Source: Nematostella vectensis (Eukaryota > Cnidaria > Anthozoa > Actiniaria > Edwardsiidae). Taken from it: a stretch of 64,000 nt of DNA. A program made the position numbers and the translations under genes. This document shows positions 12,801 through 27,800 of the stretch, piece after piece (position 1 is the first letter of the stretch; every line of letters begins with the position of its first letter). The DNA is taken from assembly GCF_932526225.1 (NCBI RefSeq), contig NC_064035.1, forward strand, positions 1,487,501 to 1,551,500, read 5' to 3'. Below the pieces are notes generated by a model. The model worked only from the letters and a program-made list of their open reading frames with translations. It did no database searches and was not told the origin of the DNA.

Positions 12801-15800
12801 CATGTTATACTTTACACATCGCAAGCGGCTCGTGAAATAAAAAGACATGTTATACTTTACACATCGCAAGCGGCTCGTGAAATAAAAAGACATGTTATAC
12901 TTTACACATCGCAAGCGGCTCGTGAAATAAAAAGACATGTTATACTTTACACATCGCAAGCGGCTCGTGAAATAAAAAGACATGTTATACTTTACACATC
13001 GCAAGCGGCTCGTGAAATAAAAAGACATGTTATACTTTACACATCGCAAGCGGCTCGTGAAATAAAAAGACATGTTATACTTTACACATCGCAAGCGGCT
13101 CGTGAAATAAAAAGACATGTTATACTTTACACATCGCAAGCGGCTCGTGAAATAAAAAGACATGTTATACTTTACACATCGCAAGCGGCTCGTGAAATAA
13201 AAAGACATGTTATACTTTACACATCGCAAGCGGCTCGTGAAATAAAAAGACATGTTATACTTTACACGTCGCAAGCGGCTCGTGAAATAAAAAGACATGT
13301 TATACTTTACACGTCGCAAGCGGCTCGTGAAATAAAAAGACATGTTATACTTTACACGTCGCAAGCGGCTCGTGAAATAAAAAGACATGTTATACTTTAC
13401 ACATCGCAAGCGGCTCGTGAAATAAAAAGACATGTTATACTTTACACATCGCAAGCGGCTCGTGAAATAAAAAGACATGTTATACTTTACACATCGCAAG
13501 CGGCTCGTGAAATAAAAAGACATGTTATACTTTACACATCGCAAGCGGCTCGTGAAATAAAAAGACATGTTATACTTTACACATCGCAAGCGGCTCGTGA
13601 AATAAAAAGACATGTTATACTTTACACATCGCAAGCGGCTCGTGAAATAAAAAGACATGTTATACTTTACACATCGCAAGCGGCTCGTGAAATAAAAAGA
13701 CATGTTATACTTTACACATCGCAAGCGGCTCGTGAAATAAAAAGACATGTTATACTTTACACATCGCAAGCGGCTCGTGAAATAAAAAGACATGTTATAC
13801 TTTACACATCGCAAGCGGCTCGTGAAATAAAAAGACATGTTATACTTTACACATCGCAAGCGGCTCGTGAAATAAAAAGACATGTTATACTTTACACGTC
13901 GCAAGCGGCTCGTGAAATAAAAAGACATGTTATACTTTACACGTCGCAAGCGGCTCGTGAAATAAAAAGACATGTTATACTTTACACATCGCAAGCGGCT
14001 CGTGAAATAAAAAGACATGTTATACTTTACACATCGCAAGCGGCTCGTGAAATAAAAAGACATGTTATACTTTACACATCGCAAGCGGCTCGTGAAATAA
14101 AAAGACATGTTATACTTTACACATCGCAAGCGGCTCGTGAAATAAAAAGACATGTTATACTTTACACATCGCAAGCGGCTCGTGAAATAAAAAGACATGT
14201 TATACTTTACACATCGCAAGCGGCTCGTGAAATAAAAAGACATGTTATACTTTACACATCGCAAGCGGCTCGTGAAATAAAAAGACATGTTATACTTTAC
14301 ACATCGCAAGCGGCTCGTGAAATAAAAAGACATGTTATACTTTACACATCGCAAGCGGCTCGTGAAATAAAAAGACATGTTATACTTTACACATCGCAAG
14401 CGGCTCGTGAAATAAAAAGACATGTTATACTTTACACATCGCAAGCGGCTCGTGAAATAAAAAGACATGTTATACTTTACACATCGCAAGCGGCTCGTGA
14501 AATAAAAAACATGTTATACTTTACACATCGCAAGCGGCTCGTGAAATAAAAAGACATGTTATACTTTACACATCGCAAGCGGCTCGTGAAATAAAAAGAC
14601 ATGTTATACTTTACACATCGCAAGCGGCTCGTGAAATAAAAAGACATGTTATACTTTACACGTCGCAAGCGGCTCGTGAAATAAAAAGACATGTTATACT
14701 TTACACATCGCAAGCGGCTCGTGAAATAAAAAGACATGTTATACTTTACACATCGCAAGCGGCTCGTGAAATAAAAAGACATGTTATACTTTACACATCG
14801 CAAGCGGCTCGTGAAATAAAAAGACATGTTATACTTTACACATCGCAAGCGGCTCGTGAAATAAAAAGACATGTTATACTTTACACATCGCAAGCGGCTC
14901 GTGAAATAAAAAGACATGTTATACTTTACACATCGCAAGCGGCTCGTGAAATAAAAAGACATGTTATACTTTACACATCGCAAGCGGCTCGTGAAATAAA
15001 AAGACATGTTATACTTTACACATCGCAAGCGGCTCGTGAAATAAAAAGACATGTTATACTTTACACATCGCAAGCGGCTCGTGAAATAAAAAGACATGTT
15101 ATACTTTACACATCGCAAGCGGCTCGTGAAATAAAAAGACATGTTATACTTTACACATCGCAAGCGGCTCGTGAAATAAAAAGACATGTTATACTTTACA
15201 CGTCGCAAGCGGCTCGTGAAATAAAAAGACATGTTATACTTTACACATCGCAAGCGGCTCGTGAAATAAAAAGACATGTTATACTTTACACGTCGCAAGC
15301 GGCTCGTGAAATAAAAAGACATGTTATACTTTACACGTCGCAAGCGGCTCGTGAAATAAAAAGACATGTTATACTTTACACATCGCAAGCGGCTCGTGAA
15401 ATAAAAAGACATGTTATACTTTACACATCGCAAGCGGCTCGTGAAATAAAAAGACATGTTATACTTTACACATCGCAAGCGGCTCGTGAAATAAAAAGAC
15501 ATGTTATACTTTACACATCGCAAGCGGCTCGTGAAATAAAAAGACATGTTATACTTTACACATCGCAAGCGGCTCGTGAAATAAAAAGACATGTTATACT
15601 TTACACATCGCAAGCGGCTCGTGAAATAAAAAGACATGTTATACTTTACACATCGCAAGCGGCTCGTGAAATAAAAAGACATGTTATACTTTACACATCG
15701 CAAGCGGCTCGTGAAATAAAAAGACATGTTATACTTTACACATCGCAAGCGGCTCGTGAAATAAAAAGACATGTTATTATACTTTACACATCGCAAGCGG

Positions 15801-18800
15801 CTCGTGAAATAAAAAGACATGTTATTATACTTTACACATCGCAAGCGGCTCGTGAAATAAAAAGACATGTTATACTTTACACATCGCAAGCGGCTCGTGA
15901 AATAAAAAGACATGTTATACTTTACACATCGCAAGCGGCTCGTGAAATAAAAAGACATGTTATACTTTACACATCGCAAGCGGCTCGTGAAATAAAAAGA
16001 CATGTTATACTTTACACATCGCAAGCGGCTCGTGAAATAAAAAGACATGTTATACTTTACACATCGCAAGCGGCTCGTGAAATAAAAAGACATGTTATAC
16101 TTTACACATCGCAAGCGGCTCGTGAAATAAAAAGACATGTTATACTTTACACATCGCAAGCGGCTCGTGAAATAAAAAGACATGTTATACTTTACACATC
16201 GCAAGCGGCTCGTGAAATAAAAAGACATGTTATACTTTACACATCGCAAGCGGCTCGTGAAATAAAAAGACATGTTATACTTTACACATCGCAAGCGGCT
16301 CGTGAAATAAAAAGACATGTTATACTTTACACATCGCAAGCGGCTCGTGAAATAAAAAGACATGTTATACTTTACACGTCGCAAGCGGCTCGTGAAATAA
16401 AAAGACATGTTATACTTTACACGTCGCAAGCGGCTCGTGAAATAAAAAGACATGTTATACTTTACACATCGCAAGCGGCTCGTGAAATAAATAGACATGT
16501 TATACTTTACACATCGCAAGCGGCTCGTGAAATAAAAAGACATGTTATACTTTACACATCGCAAGCGGCTCGTGAAATAAAAAGACATGTTATACTTTAC
16601 ACATCGCAAGCGGCTCGTGAAATAAAAAGACATGTTATACTTTACACATCGCAAGCGGCTCGTGAAATAAAAAGACATGTTATACTTTACACATCGCAAG
16701 CGGCTCGTGAAATAAAAAGACATGTTATACTTTACACATCGCAAGCGGCTCGTGAAATAAAAAGACATGTTATACTTTACACATCGCAAGCGGCTCGTGA
16801 AATAAAAAGACATGTTATACTTTACACATCGCAAGCGGCTCGTGAAATAAAAAGACATGTTATACTTTACACGTCGCAAGCGGCTCGTGAAATAAAAAGA
16901 CATGTTATACTTTACACATCGCAAGCGGCTCGTGAAATAAAAAGACATGTTATACTTTACACATCGCAAGCGGCTCGTGAAATAAAAAGACATGTTATAC
17001 TTTACACATCGCAAGCGGCTCGTGAAATAAAAAGACATGTTATACTTTACACATCGCAAGCGGCTCGTGAAATAAAAAGACATGTTATACTTTACACATC
17101 GCAAGCGGCTCGTGAAATAAAAAGACATGTTATACTTTACACATCGCAAGCGGCTCGTGAAATAAAAAGACATGTTATACTTTACACGTCGCAAGCGGCT
17201 CGTGAAATAAAAAGACATGTTATACTTTACACGTCGCAAGCGGCTCGTGAAATAAAAAGACATGTTATACTTTACACATCGCAAGCGGCTCGTGAAATAA
17301 ATAGACATGTTATACTTTACACATCGCAAGCGGCTCGTGAAATAAAAAGACATGTTATACTTTACACATCGCAAGCGGCTCGTGAAATAAAAAGACATGT
17401 TATACTTTACACATCGCAAGCGGCTCGTGAAATAAAAAGACATGTTATACTTTACACATCGCAAGCGGCTCGTGAAATAAAAAGACATGTTATACTTTAC
17501 ACATCGCAAGCGGCTCGTGAAATAAAAAGACATGTTATACTTTACACATCGCAAGCGGCTCGTGAAATAAAAAGACATGTTATACTTACGGGTAAATGGT
17601 TGACTTGTTCAACAAGTCCTTTGTATGCGTTTAGATCGCGCACATAATGTCCCACATCGATAAATTTCTCGAACAGCTTTGGAGGGAACACCCTGTAGCA
17701 ATAATTAAATAATATTATAACAATTATTATAAATTATAATAATAAAATAATTGTCAAAGAGTTTTGCCTAATCGGGACTCTAGGAACCGACACGATAACA
17801 GCGATCACGACACGATCATAACACGATCGCGGCACGATCACGACACGATCACGACACGATCACAGCACGATCACGGCACGATCATGACAAGACACCATCC
17901 CGACAATCCTACCTTTTAAAAAGCTGTCTGTTACGTTCCATGCTGAACAAAAACCTGAAGGTGAATAAATCAAGGCACGTTAGCGTGACCGCACTCCCTT
18001 TAGCAGACTATAGACACAGCACTTACCTCAACGCGCGAAATGCACTTTTCTGAAAAAGAAATACAAATAGCGATATAAATATTTTCACGGTCAATTTGTT
18101 CCCTCCCTGTACTGCATGAAACGCGTGATGCCTGTGCATGGGATTTGCCCGCAACTAGCGCTTGTACATGGGATTTGCCCGCAACTTGCGGCACGCATTT
18201 TGAACCGCATTACGCTTGTACATGGGAATTGCCCGCAACTTGCGGCACGCATTTTGAACCGCATGACGCTTGTACATGGGAATTGCCCGCAACTTGCGGT
18301 ACGGCATTTTGAACCGCACGACGCCTGTACATGGGAATTGCCCGCAACTTGCGGTACGCATTTTGAACCGCAGGACGCTTGTACATGGGAATTGCCCGCA
18401 ACTTGCGGCACGCATTTTGAACCGCATGCATTGTACATGGGAATTGCCCGCAACTTGCGGCACGCATTTTGAACCGCACGACGCTTGTACATGGGAATTG
18501 CCCGCAACTTGCGGTACGCATTTTGAACCGCACGACGCTTGTACATGGGAATTGCCCGCAACTTGCGGCACGCATTTTGAACCGCATGACGCTGTACATG
18601 GGAATTGCCCGCAACTTGCGGCACGCATTTTGAACCGCATGAGGCTTGTACATGGGAATTGCCCGCAACTTGCGGCACGCATTTTGAACCGCATGACACT
18701 GTACATGGGAATTGCCCGCAACTTGCGGCACGCATTTTGAACCGCATGAGGCTTGTACATGGGAATTGCCCGCAACTTGCGGCACGCATTTTGAACAGCA

Positions 18801-21800
18801 TGACACTGTACATGGGAATTGCCCGCAACTTGCGGCACGCATTTTAAGCCGCATGACACTGTACATGGGAATTGCCTGCAACTTGCTGCACGCATGTTAA
18901 GCCGCATGACACTGTACATGGGAATTGCCTGCAACTTGTCGCTTGTACACGGTAAAGGCATAGTACCTGCAGGTTGTCTACGGCTGCTGCCTCGTCCCCA
19001 GTCTCTCGCTGCTGTGGTAGAATCAGGACCCCCAGTAGATAGACGCCATTATGCTGTACAATCTGTTGTCCATTCGTGTCATTCAACACAAGCTCGGTCA
19101 GGGCGGCGCACACAGCTACAAAAAACAAAAACAACAAGAATAAAATATTTAAAAGACACAAAACACAGCTACAACAACAATAAAAACTACAAGAATAAAA
19201 TATTTAAGATAAAAAACATAGCTACAACAACAACAAAAACAAAAACAACAAGAATAAGATATATTTAAAAGATACAAAACAAAGCTACAACAACAAAAAT
19301 CAACAAGAATAAGAAATATTTAAAAAAATACAAAACACAGCTACAACAACAAAAAGCAACAAGAATAAAATATTTAAAAGATACAGGGCTTCTGGAATTA
19401 CGCGGAAAAAAACTCAAAATTACGCGAGATTCTTTGCTAAATTACGCGGAAAATCAATCATTACGCGCTAAATTACGCAGGATTTTGCATACATTTTTCT
19501 TTAAAAATCAAAAATTTGCGGGATTCTTTACTGAATTACGCGCTAAATTACATGGAATATCAACTGTTACGCCCAAACTACATTTTGTACCGAAGGAAAG
19601 CACCGAAATAACTTGAAAAGGTTAATTTTTTTGCGTGAAAATATCTCAGGCAAGTTTTCATTGGCTCCTAGCCACCAGCCAATTAAAAAAGGTATTTTAT
19701 CATAGTCCTAGGCATTCGCGGTTTAGCAAAGAACGCCTAGTCATTTTATTTGTTTTCGAAATTCAGTTCGAAATATCGCACTTTTACGAAGAATATCTCT
19801 TTTTTTTTAAAGAGAAATAGAGGTAAGAACCCTAAAAGAACACATCAGCTGTTCAATAAAATGTTTTGTCTTTCAAAATATAGCCAAATTTCGCGGGAAA
19901 AGCCAAATTACGCGCTTCCGCACAAGCGCGTAATTACAGAAGCCCTGTTTCAAGCATAAAAACAATATAAATATACTTACCACATTTAAGTGAAATCTGC
20001 TCTTCAAATGGTTCCATTTCATTCTAAACATAACACATAGGTGTTTGTCATTAAACCAAAAACCAACACCACAGTCAAAAGTAAAAAACTATCTCACCGT
20101 GGTTTCACTACTCGCCGAAGAGCGCATTTCGCCATTACTAAAGTAGCCACTATCAGTGGTGCTTTTACGATCACGGCATTCCCTGTTTATAGAGAGAACT
20201 ATCAAATGGCGGAAAACAACATGTACAGGCATTGATGGGTCCAGCAATGTGCAAGGCCCAGTGAAAACAGCGCCAAAATAAAGCATTGATGAGTCCAGCA
20301 AAGTGTTAAGCCCAGTGAAAACAGCGCCAAAATAAAGCATTGATGAGCCCAGCAAAGTGTTAAGCCTAGTGAAAACAGCGCCAAAATAAAGCATTGATGG
20401 GTCCAGCAAAGTGTTAAGCCCAGTGAAAACAGCGCCAAAATAAAGCATTGATGAGTCCAGCAAAGTGTTAAGCCTAGTGAAAACAGCGCCAAAATAAAGC
20501 ATTGATGAGCCCAGCAAAGTGTTAAGCCCAGTGAAAACAGCGCCAAAATAAAGCATTGATGAGCCCAGCAAAGTGTTAAGCCCAGTGAAAACAGCGCCAA
20601 AATAAAGCATTGATGGGTCCAGCAGTGTTAAGCCCAGTGAAAACAGCGCCAAAATAAAGCATTGATGAGTCCAGCAGTGTTAAGCCCAGTGAAAACAGCG
20701 CCAAAATAAAGCATTGTTGAGTCCAGCAGTGTTAAGCCTAGTGAAAACAGCGCCAAAATAAAGCATTGATGAGTCCAGCAAAGTGTTAAGCCTAGTGAAA
20801 ACAGCGCCAAAATAAAGCATTGATGAGTCCAGCAGTGTTAAGCCCAGTGAAAACAGCGCCAAAATAAAGCATTGACGAGTCCAGCAAAGTGTTAAGCCCA
20901 GTGAAAACAGCGCCAAAATAAAGCATTGACGAGTCCAGCAAAGTGTTAAGCCCAGTGAAAACAGCGCCAAAATAAAGCATTGACGAGTCCAGCAAAGTGT
21001 TAAGCCCAGTGAAAACAGCGCCAAAATAAAGCATTGACGAGTCCAGCAAAGTGTTAAGCCCAGTGAAAACAGCGCCAAAATAAAGCATTGATGAGCCCAG
21101 CAAAGTGTTAAGCCCAGTGAAAACAGCGCCAAAATAAAGCATTGATGAGTCCAGCAAAGTGTTAAGCCCAGTGAAAACAGCGCCAAAATAAAGCATTGAT
21201 GTCCAGCAAAGTGTTAAGCCTAGTGAAAACAGCGTCAAAATAAAGCATTGATGAGCCCAGCAAAGTGTTAAGCCTAGTGAAAACAGCGCCAAAATAAAGC
21301 ATTGATGAGTCCAGCAAAGTGTTAAGCCTAGTGAAAACAGCGCCAAAATAAAGCATTGACGAGTCCAGCAAAGTGTTAAGCCCAGTGAAAACAGCGTCAA
21401 AATGAAGCATTGATGGGTCCAGCAAAGTGTTAAGCCCAGTGAAAACAGCGCCAAAATAAAGCATTGATGAGTCCAGCAATGTGCAAGGCCCAGTGAAAAC
21501 AGCGCCAAAATGAAGCATTGATGGGTCCAGCAAAGTGTTAAGCCTAGTGAAAACAGCGCCAAAATAAAGCATTGATGGGTCCAGCAAAGTGTTAAGCCCA
21601 GTGAAAACAGCGTCAAAATGAAGCATTGATGGGTCCAGCAAAGTGTTAAGCCCAGTGAAAACAGCGCCAAAATAAAGCATTGATGAGTCCAGCAATGTGC
21701 AAGGCCCAGTGAAAACAGCGCCAAAATAAAGCATTGATGAGCCCAGCAAAGTGTTAAGCCCAGTGAAAACAGCGCCAAAATAAAGCATTGACGAGTCCAG

Positions 21801-24800
21801 CAAAGTGTTAAGCCCAGTGAAAACAGCGCCAAAATGAAGCATTGATGAGCCCAGCAAAGTGTTAAGCCCAGTGAAAACAGCGCCAAAATAAAGCATTGAT
21901 GGGTCCAGCAAAGTGTTAAGCCCAGTGAAAACAGCGCCAAAATAAAGCATTGATGAGCCCAGCAAAGTGTTAAGCCCAGTGAAAACAGCGCCAAAATAAA
22001 GCATTGACGAGTCCAGCAAAGTGTTAAGCCCAGTGAAAACAGCGCCAAAATGAAGCATCGTTGAGTCCAGCAAAGTGTTAAGCCCAGTGAAAACAGCGCC
22101 AAAATAAAGCATTGATGGGTCCAGCAAAGTGTTAAGCCTAGTGAAAACAGCGCCAAAATAAAGCATTGATGAGCCCAGCAAAGTGTTAAGCCTAGTGAAA
22201 ACAGCGCCAAAATAAAGCATTGATGAGCCCAGCAAAGTGTTAAGCCTAGTGAAAACAGCGCCAAAATAAAGCATTGATGGGCCCAGCAATGCATAAAAAC
22301 AGGCTAGACAGGCCTAGAAAAGCTGGCACTGTTTGTACGCCATGTTGGGGTTCCCCAGTAGTATTTTTCTTTAATTTTATTTATTTATTAGCGATATCTA
22401 AGCAGGCGGTTTCAGTTCATTTCCCTATTTTTTGGTCTGTCGAGCGGGATTTCGCCTGCAATGTTGGCGATGGTTGCATGGTGCTTTACTCAGTTAACTA
22501 CTTGATTTGCCATGTTAAAAACTGTCAATGGCACTTGGACAACATTTTACAGCAAAAGTACTTACTGTAGGAGAGCTAGAAGTAGAGGTATCCCACCCAA
22601 AAGACGAACGTCGTTACTCGAATCTGGATCTTCAGCCAGCTGAACAATGATCCAAACCTAGTAAAGAGATGTTTTAGCTCTATAAGATGAACATGCTATG
22701 GAGGCTATATAAAAACGTCTTTGCGACTCAGAAGATAATGAATATATTGCTTTCAAAACTCACCAGATTCCAAAGTAATTTAAGGTTATCGTAATGTAAC
22801 AAGCTGGAAGGGAAGAGATCAGTTATTTTAGTGCAGAAAGACAACATTGGTATGTTTGTAGATTGTTTTATTAACATCTTCCTTATCATCACTGCAACGT
22901 TAAAATTATGATGACTATATGATATGATGATATGATATGATAATGATGATGATGATATATGGCATAATTACCATCATCTAGATCCAACAAAATAGAGATG
23001 TCTTATCACTATCTCATCATAATACAGAATATTCGGAGTATTTAGGCACTTCAAAATAAATATCTACAATTTAAATCTGATGCTTGGTTTACGATATCTG
23101 ATTGAAAGTTTCTCAGTTACTCGCTTGAATGATAGAAATGAATCCTGCGTGACTCGGCATCGTGCGGGAGTGTAAAATGGTGGCGTGATTGGCCTTCTTT
23201 AACGTACCTCAGGCAAATAGGGATCCCTTCAAAAACCTTGACCTGTTCTCTGATGCTACTATCGGCACATAGGATGCGTAATAGGTTAGCAGACAATCTG
23301 TATGAGAGAGAATAATAAATCAATGATAATAAGATGCTACTATCGGCACATAGGATGTGTAACAGGTTAGCAGACAATCAATAAGGGGTCTAGGCGAGCA
23401 ATACTAAAATTCATAAATGAAACATTATTTTAATGTTTTAGGCGGATGGCCAAAATGATTCGAGTGGTTTATTTTAAAGCTTTAGTCTCTCCTCTTATAA
23501 TGTAATTTTGATTAGACCGTGGCCCAAGGAAAACTCATGACACAGCCCTTTTATATCAAGCATTTACCACGAGTGACTCACGTTTTTGATAGCACGTCGT
23601 AGTCCTGAAGTATTCTCAGCAGAGTCTCAGTACAGTTGAGCTCTCCAATAACAGCACGAGTTTTCTCACTGAAACAAGATAGATATTTCCAAATGGTCTA
23701 AGCACAGATAGACTATCCTTTCACTGCACGGGGATTCTCACTGAAACAAGAGAGATACTTCCAAAAGGTTCTAAGCACAGATGGACTCTCCAATCACAGC
23801 ACAGGGATTCTCACAGCAACAACAGAGGTATTGCAAATTACGATGACAATACAATGACAATACTATTGAAATGTACCTCTGCGCTAGACCAATCAGGGCG
23901 TAGAGTGAACAGTGTAATACGATGACGTCATTGGCACTTAGTAATAGGACCAATGCCTGCCGAGGAAAGAAAACGGATTAACTCACATGTACCATTGCGA
24001 CAAAAAAAACTTTGGTGGAAACTGAAGCACAGTTTTAAAAACCAAATGCATGGTTGAAACTTGTTACAGTGAGTCCCGAAGACTAAATGCTTTTCCCTGG
24101 TCATGCCATCAGGAGGGGTGCTTTTCCCTGGTCATGCCATCAGGAGGGGCGCTTTTCAACACCTTATGTGTTGCACATGCCATCAGAAGGGCTGCTATGC
24201 CCCTGGTCTTGGTGGTTTACCTTATGCATTCTACATGCCATCAGGAGGGGTGCTATACCCCTGGTTTTGGGGTTTACCTTATGTATCCACATGCCATCAG
24301 GCAAGGTGCTTTTCCCTGGTCTTGGTGGTTTACATTATGTGTTCCACATGCCATCAGGAGGGGTGCTTTACTTGATCTTGGTGGTTTACATTATGTGTTC
24401 CACATGCCATCAGGCGGGGTGCTTTTCCCTGGTTTTTGGGGTTCACCTTATGTGTTCCACATGCCATCAGGTGGGGTGCTTTTCCCTGGTTTTTGGGGTT
24501 TACCTTATGTGTTCCACATGCCATCAAGAGGGGTGCTTTTTTCTGGTTTTTGGGGTTTACCTTATGTATTCCACATGCCATCAGGCAGGGTTCTTTTCCC
24601 TGGTTTTGGGGTCTACCTTATGTGTTCCACATGCCATCAGCAGGGGTGCTTTTTTCTGGTCTTGGTGGTTTACCTTATGTGTTCCACATGCCACCATCCA
24701 CTCTCGCTGTTTTACGTCCGTTGTGAGCTTCTGGCAAATACCTGTAATTGGGAAAATTTCTGTTAAGCTTTGTGTTAAAGAAGGCTAACCATGCTGTCAT

Positions 24801-27800
24801 TTTAGACTCCCGCTCAAGACCAGGTCACACAAAGCATCCATTTCAATCAGGTATTTTTAAAATACCGGCTGACAGAGGCTCTTGGTATTGCTGTGTTCAT
24901 TTATGATTTCCAAACGCAAACTGTTAAAAAACTAAAAAAACAGCTTTTTTTGCTTTGTGCCAAAGACTGGTTAAAAAATATAAATTAAACAACAAAAACA
25001 AAATAATTTGTGAAATGAAACAGTTTTATCTGTAACAAACTGCTAGCTGGCTCTCTTGTGAGTTTTGGGGGTTTTCGGTAGTCCTGTGGCGTGAGCCCAA
25101 AAACAGTAATCTCGAAATAAACCCACTAGAGAGTCAGTAAACACCTAGCTTGTTAGCTAGAGCAGCTAGCAGGCTAGATGCAGGGGTACTCACTTGTCAT
25201 CTCTTTGAGGATATCCACTGTGAACGGCTCTTCTCCTGTTTCCAAGTAGTTCTCGGTCAGCGACTGAAGCCTCTGTCAGAAACCAAATACATGTCACATG
25301 ATAGAAAATAATTCTCATCACAAAATAGATGACAGAAAACAGCTTTTTCTATGTAGCATTTACCTCAGATAGGATCTTTACTCCTCCAAGATTAAAAAAA
25401 TCGGCCTGTGGAACAGATTGGAGTAGCTAACATATACTGTTATCACAGAAATAAAGTGGTCCTACATGCATTTTCTTGCATTTAGTGCATGTAGTGGATA
25501 TTGTGCCACGCCAATTTGCACACATTTATTATAGCACATATAGTGGGTTTTGTGCTGAGCCCATTTTTGCATATTTATTATAGCACATATAGTGGGTTTT
25601 GTGCTGAGCCCGTTTTTGCATATTTATTATAGGACATATAGTGGGTTTTGTGCTAAGCCCGTTTTTGCACATTTATTATAGCACATATAGTGGGTTTTAT
25701 GCTGAGCCCGTTTTCGCATATTTATTGTAGCACATATAGTGGTTTTGTGCTGAGCCCGTATTTGCATATTTATTATAGCACATATAGTGGGTTTTATGCT
25801 GAGCCCGTTTTTGCATATTTATTATAGCACATATAGTGGGTTTTGTGCTGAGCCCGTTTTTGCATATTTATTATAGCACATATAGTGGGTTTTGTGCTGA
25901 GCCCGTTTTCGCATATTTATTATAGCACATATAGTGGGTTTTGTGCTGAGCCCGTTTTTGCATATTTATTATAGCACATATAGTGGGTTTTGTGCTGAGC
26001 CCGTTTTTGCATATTTATTATAGCACATATAGTGGGTTTTGTGCTAAGCCCGTTTTTGCATATTTATTGTAGCACATATAGTGGGTTTTGTGCTAAGCCC
26101 GTTTTTGCATATTTATTATAGCACATATAGTGGGTTTTATGCTGAGCCCGTTTTTGCATATTTATTATAGCACATATAGTGGGTTTTGTGCTGAGCCCGT
26201 TTTTGCATATTTATTGTAGCACATATAGTGGTTTTGTGCTGAGCCCGTTTTTGCATATTTATTATAGCACATATAGTGGGTTTTATGCTGAGCCCGTTTT
26301 TGCATATTTATTGTAGCACATATAGTGGTTTTGTGCTGAGCCCGTTTTTGCATATTTATTATAGGACATATAGTGGGTTTTGTGCTGAGCCCGTTTTTGC
26401 ATATTTATTATAGCACATATAGTGGGTTTTGTGCTGAGCCTTTTTTGCATATTTATTATAGAACATATAGTGGGTTTTGTGCTGAGCCCGTTTTTGCATA
26501 TTTATTATAGCACATATAGTGGGTTTTATGCTGAGCCCGTTTTTGCATATTTATTGTAGCACATATAGTGGTTTTGTGCTGAGCCCGTTTTTGCATATTT
26601 ATTATAGGACATATAGTGGGTTTTGTGCTGAGCCCGTTTTTGCATATTTATTATAGCACATATAGTGGGTTTTGTGCTGAGCCCGTTTTTGCATATTTAT
26701 TATAGCACATATAGTGGGTTTTATGCTGAGCCCGTTTTTGCATATTTATTATAGCACATATAGTGGGTTTTGTGCTGAGCCCATATTTGCATATTTATTA
26801 TAGCACATATAGTGGGTTTTGTGCTGAGCCCGTTTTTGCATATTTATTGTAGCACATATAGTGGGTTTTATGCTGAGCCAGTTTTTGCATATTTATTATA
26901 GCACATATAGTGGGTTTTGTGCTAAGCCCGTTTTTGCATATTTATTATAGCACATATAGTGGTTTTGTGCTGAGCCCATATTTGCATATTTATTATAGCA
27001 CATATAGTGGGTTTTATGCTGAGCCCGTTTTTGCATATTTATTGTAGCACATATAGTGGGTTTTGTGCTGAGCCCGTTTTTGCATATTTATTATTATAGC
27101 ACAGATAGTGGGTTTTATGCTGAGCCCGTATTTGCATATTTATTATAGCACATATAGTGGGTTTTATGCTGAGCCCGTTTTTGCATATTTATTGTAGCAC
27201 ATATAGTGGGTTTTGTGCTGAGCCGGTATTTGCATATTTATTATAGCACATATAGTGGGTTTTGTGCTGAGCCCGTTTTTGCATATTTATTATTATAGCA
27301 CAGATAGTGGGTTTTATGCTGAGCCCGTTTTTGCATATTTATTATAGCACATATAGTGGGTTTTGTGCTGAGCCCGTATTTGCATATTTATTATAGCACA
27401 TATAGTGGGTTTTGTGCTGAGCCCGTTTTTGCATATTTATTATAGGACATATAGTGGGTTTTGTGCTGAGCCCGTATTTGCATATTTATTATAGCACATA
27501 TAGTGGGTTTTGTGCTGAGCCCGTTTTTGCATATTTATTATAGCATATATAGTGGGTTTTGTGCTGAGCCCGTTTTTGCATATTTATTGTAGCACATATA
27601 GTGGGTTTTGTGCTGAGCCCGTTTTTGCATATTTATTATAGCACATATAGTGGGTTTTGTGCTGAGCCCATTTTTGCATATTTATTATAGCACATATAGT
27701 GGGTTTTGTGCTGAGCCCGTTTTTGCATATTTATTATAGCACATATAGTGGGTTTTGTGCTGAGCCCATTTTTGCATATTTATTATAGCACATATAGTGG

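Noticed and set aside
10968-17578. Open frames of 1173 and 1033 codons (minus) encoding a 15-residue repeat
   Set aside because: Pure product of the stop-free 45-bp intronic array; no initiation context or domain. Exons of NEK10 flank it on the same strand, so it is intron.
18091-18961. Overlapping Cys-rich frames on both strands (18091-18961) that look like small secreted peptides
   Set aside because: Translation of the 54-bp array; open in several frames on both strands, as expected for a period divisible by three.
19384-19947. Possible 8-bp target-site duplication at MITE copy 1
   Set aside because: Left flank (AAAAGATA) and right flank (TTTCAAGC) do not match; only copy 2 shows a short TTTAGA repeat.
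20792-22294. 500- and 375-codon frames (minus) resembling repetitive membrane segments (ALFSLGLTLCW)
   Set aside because: Produced by the 54-bp array in NEK10 intron 14; the apparent hydrophobic helices are translation of a tandem repeat.
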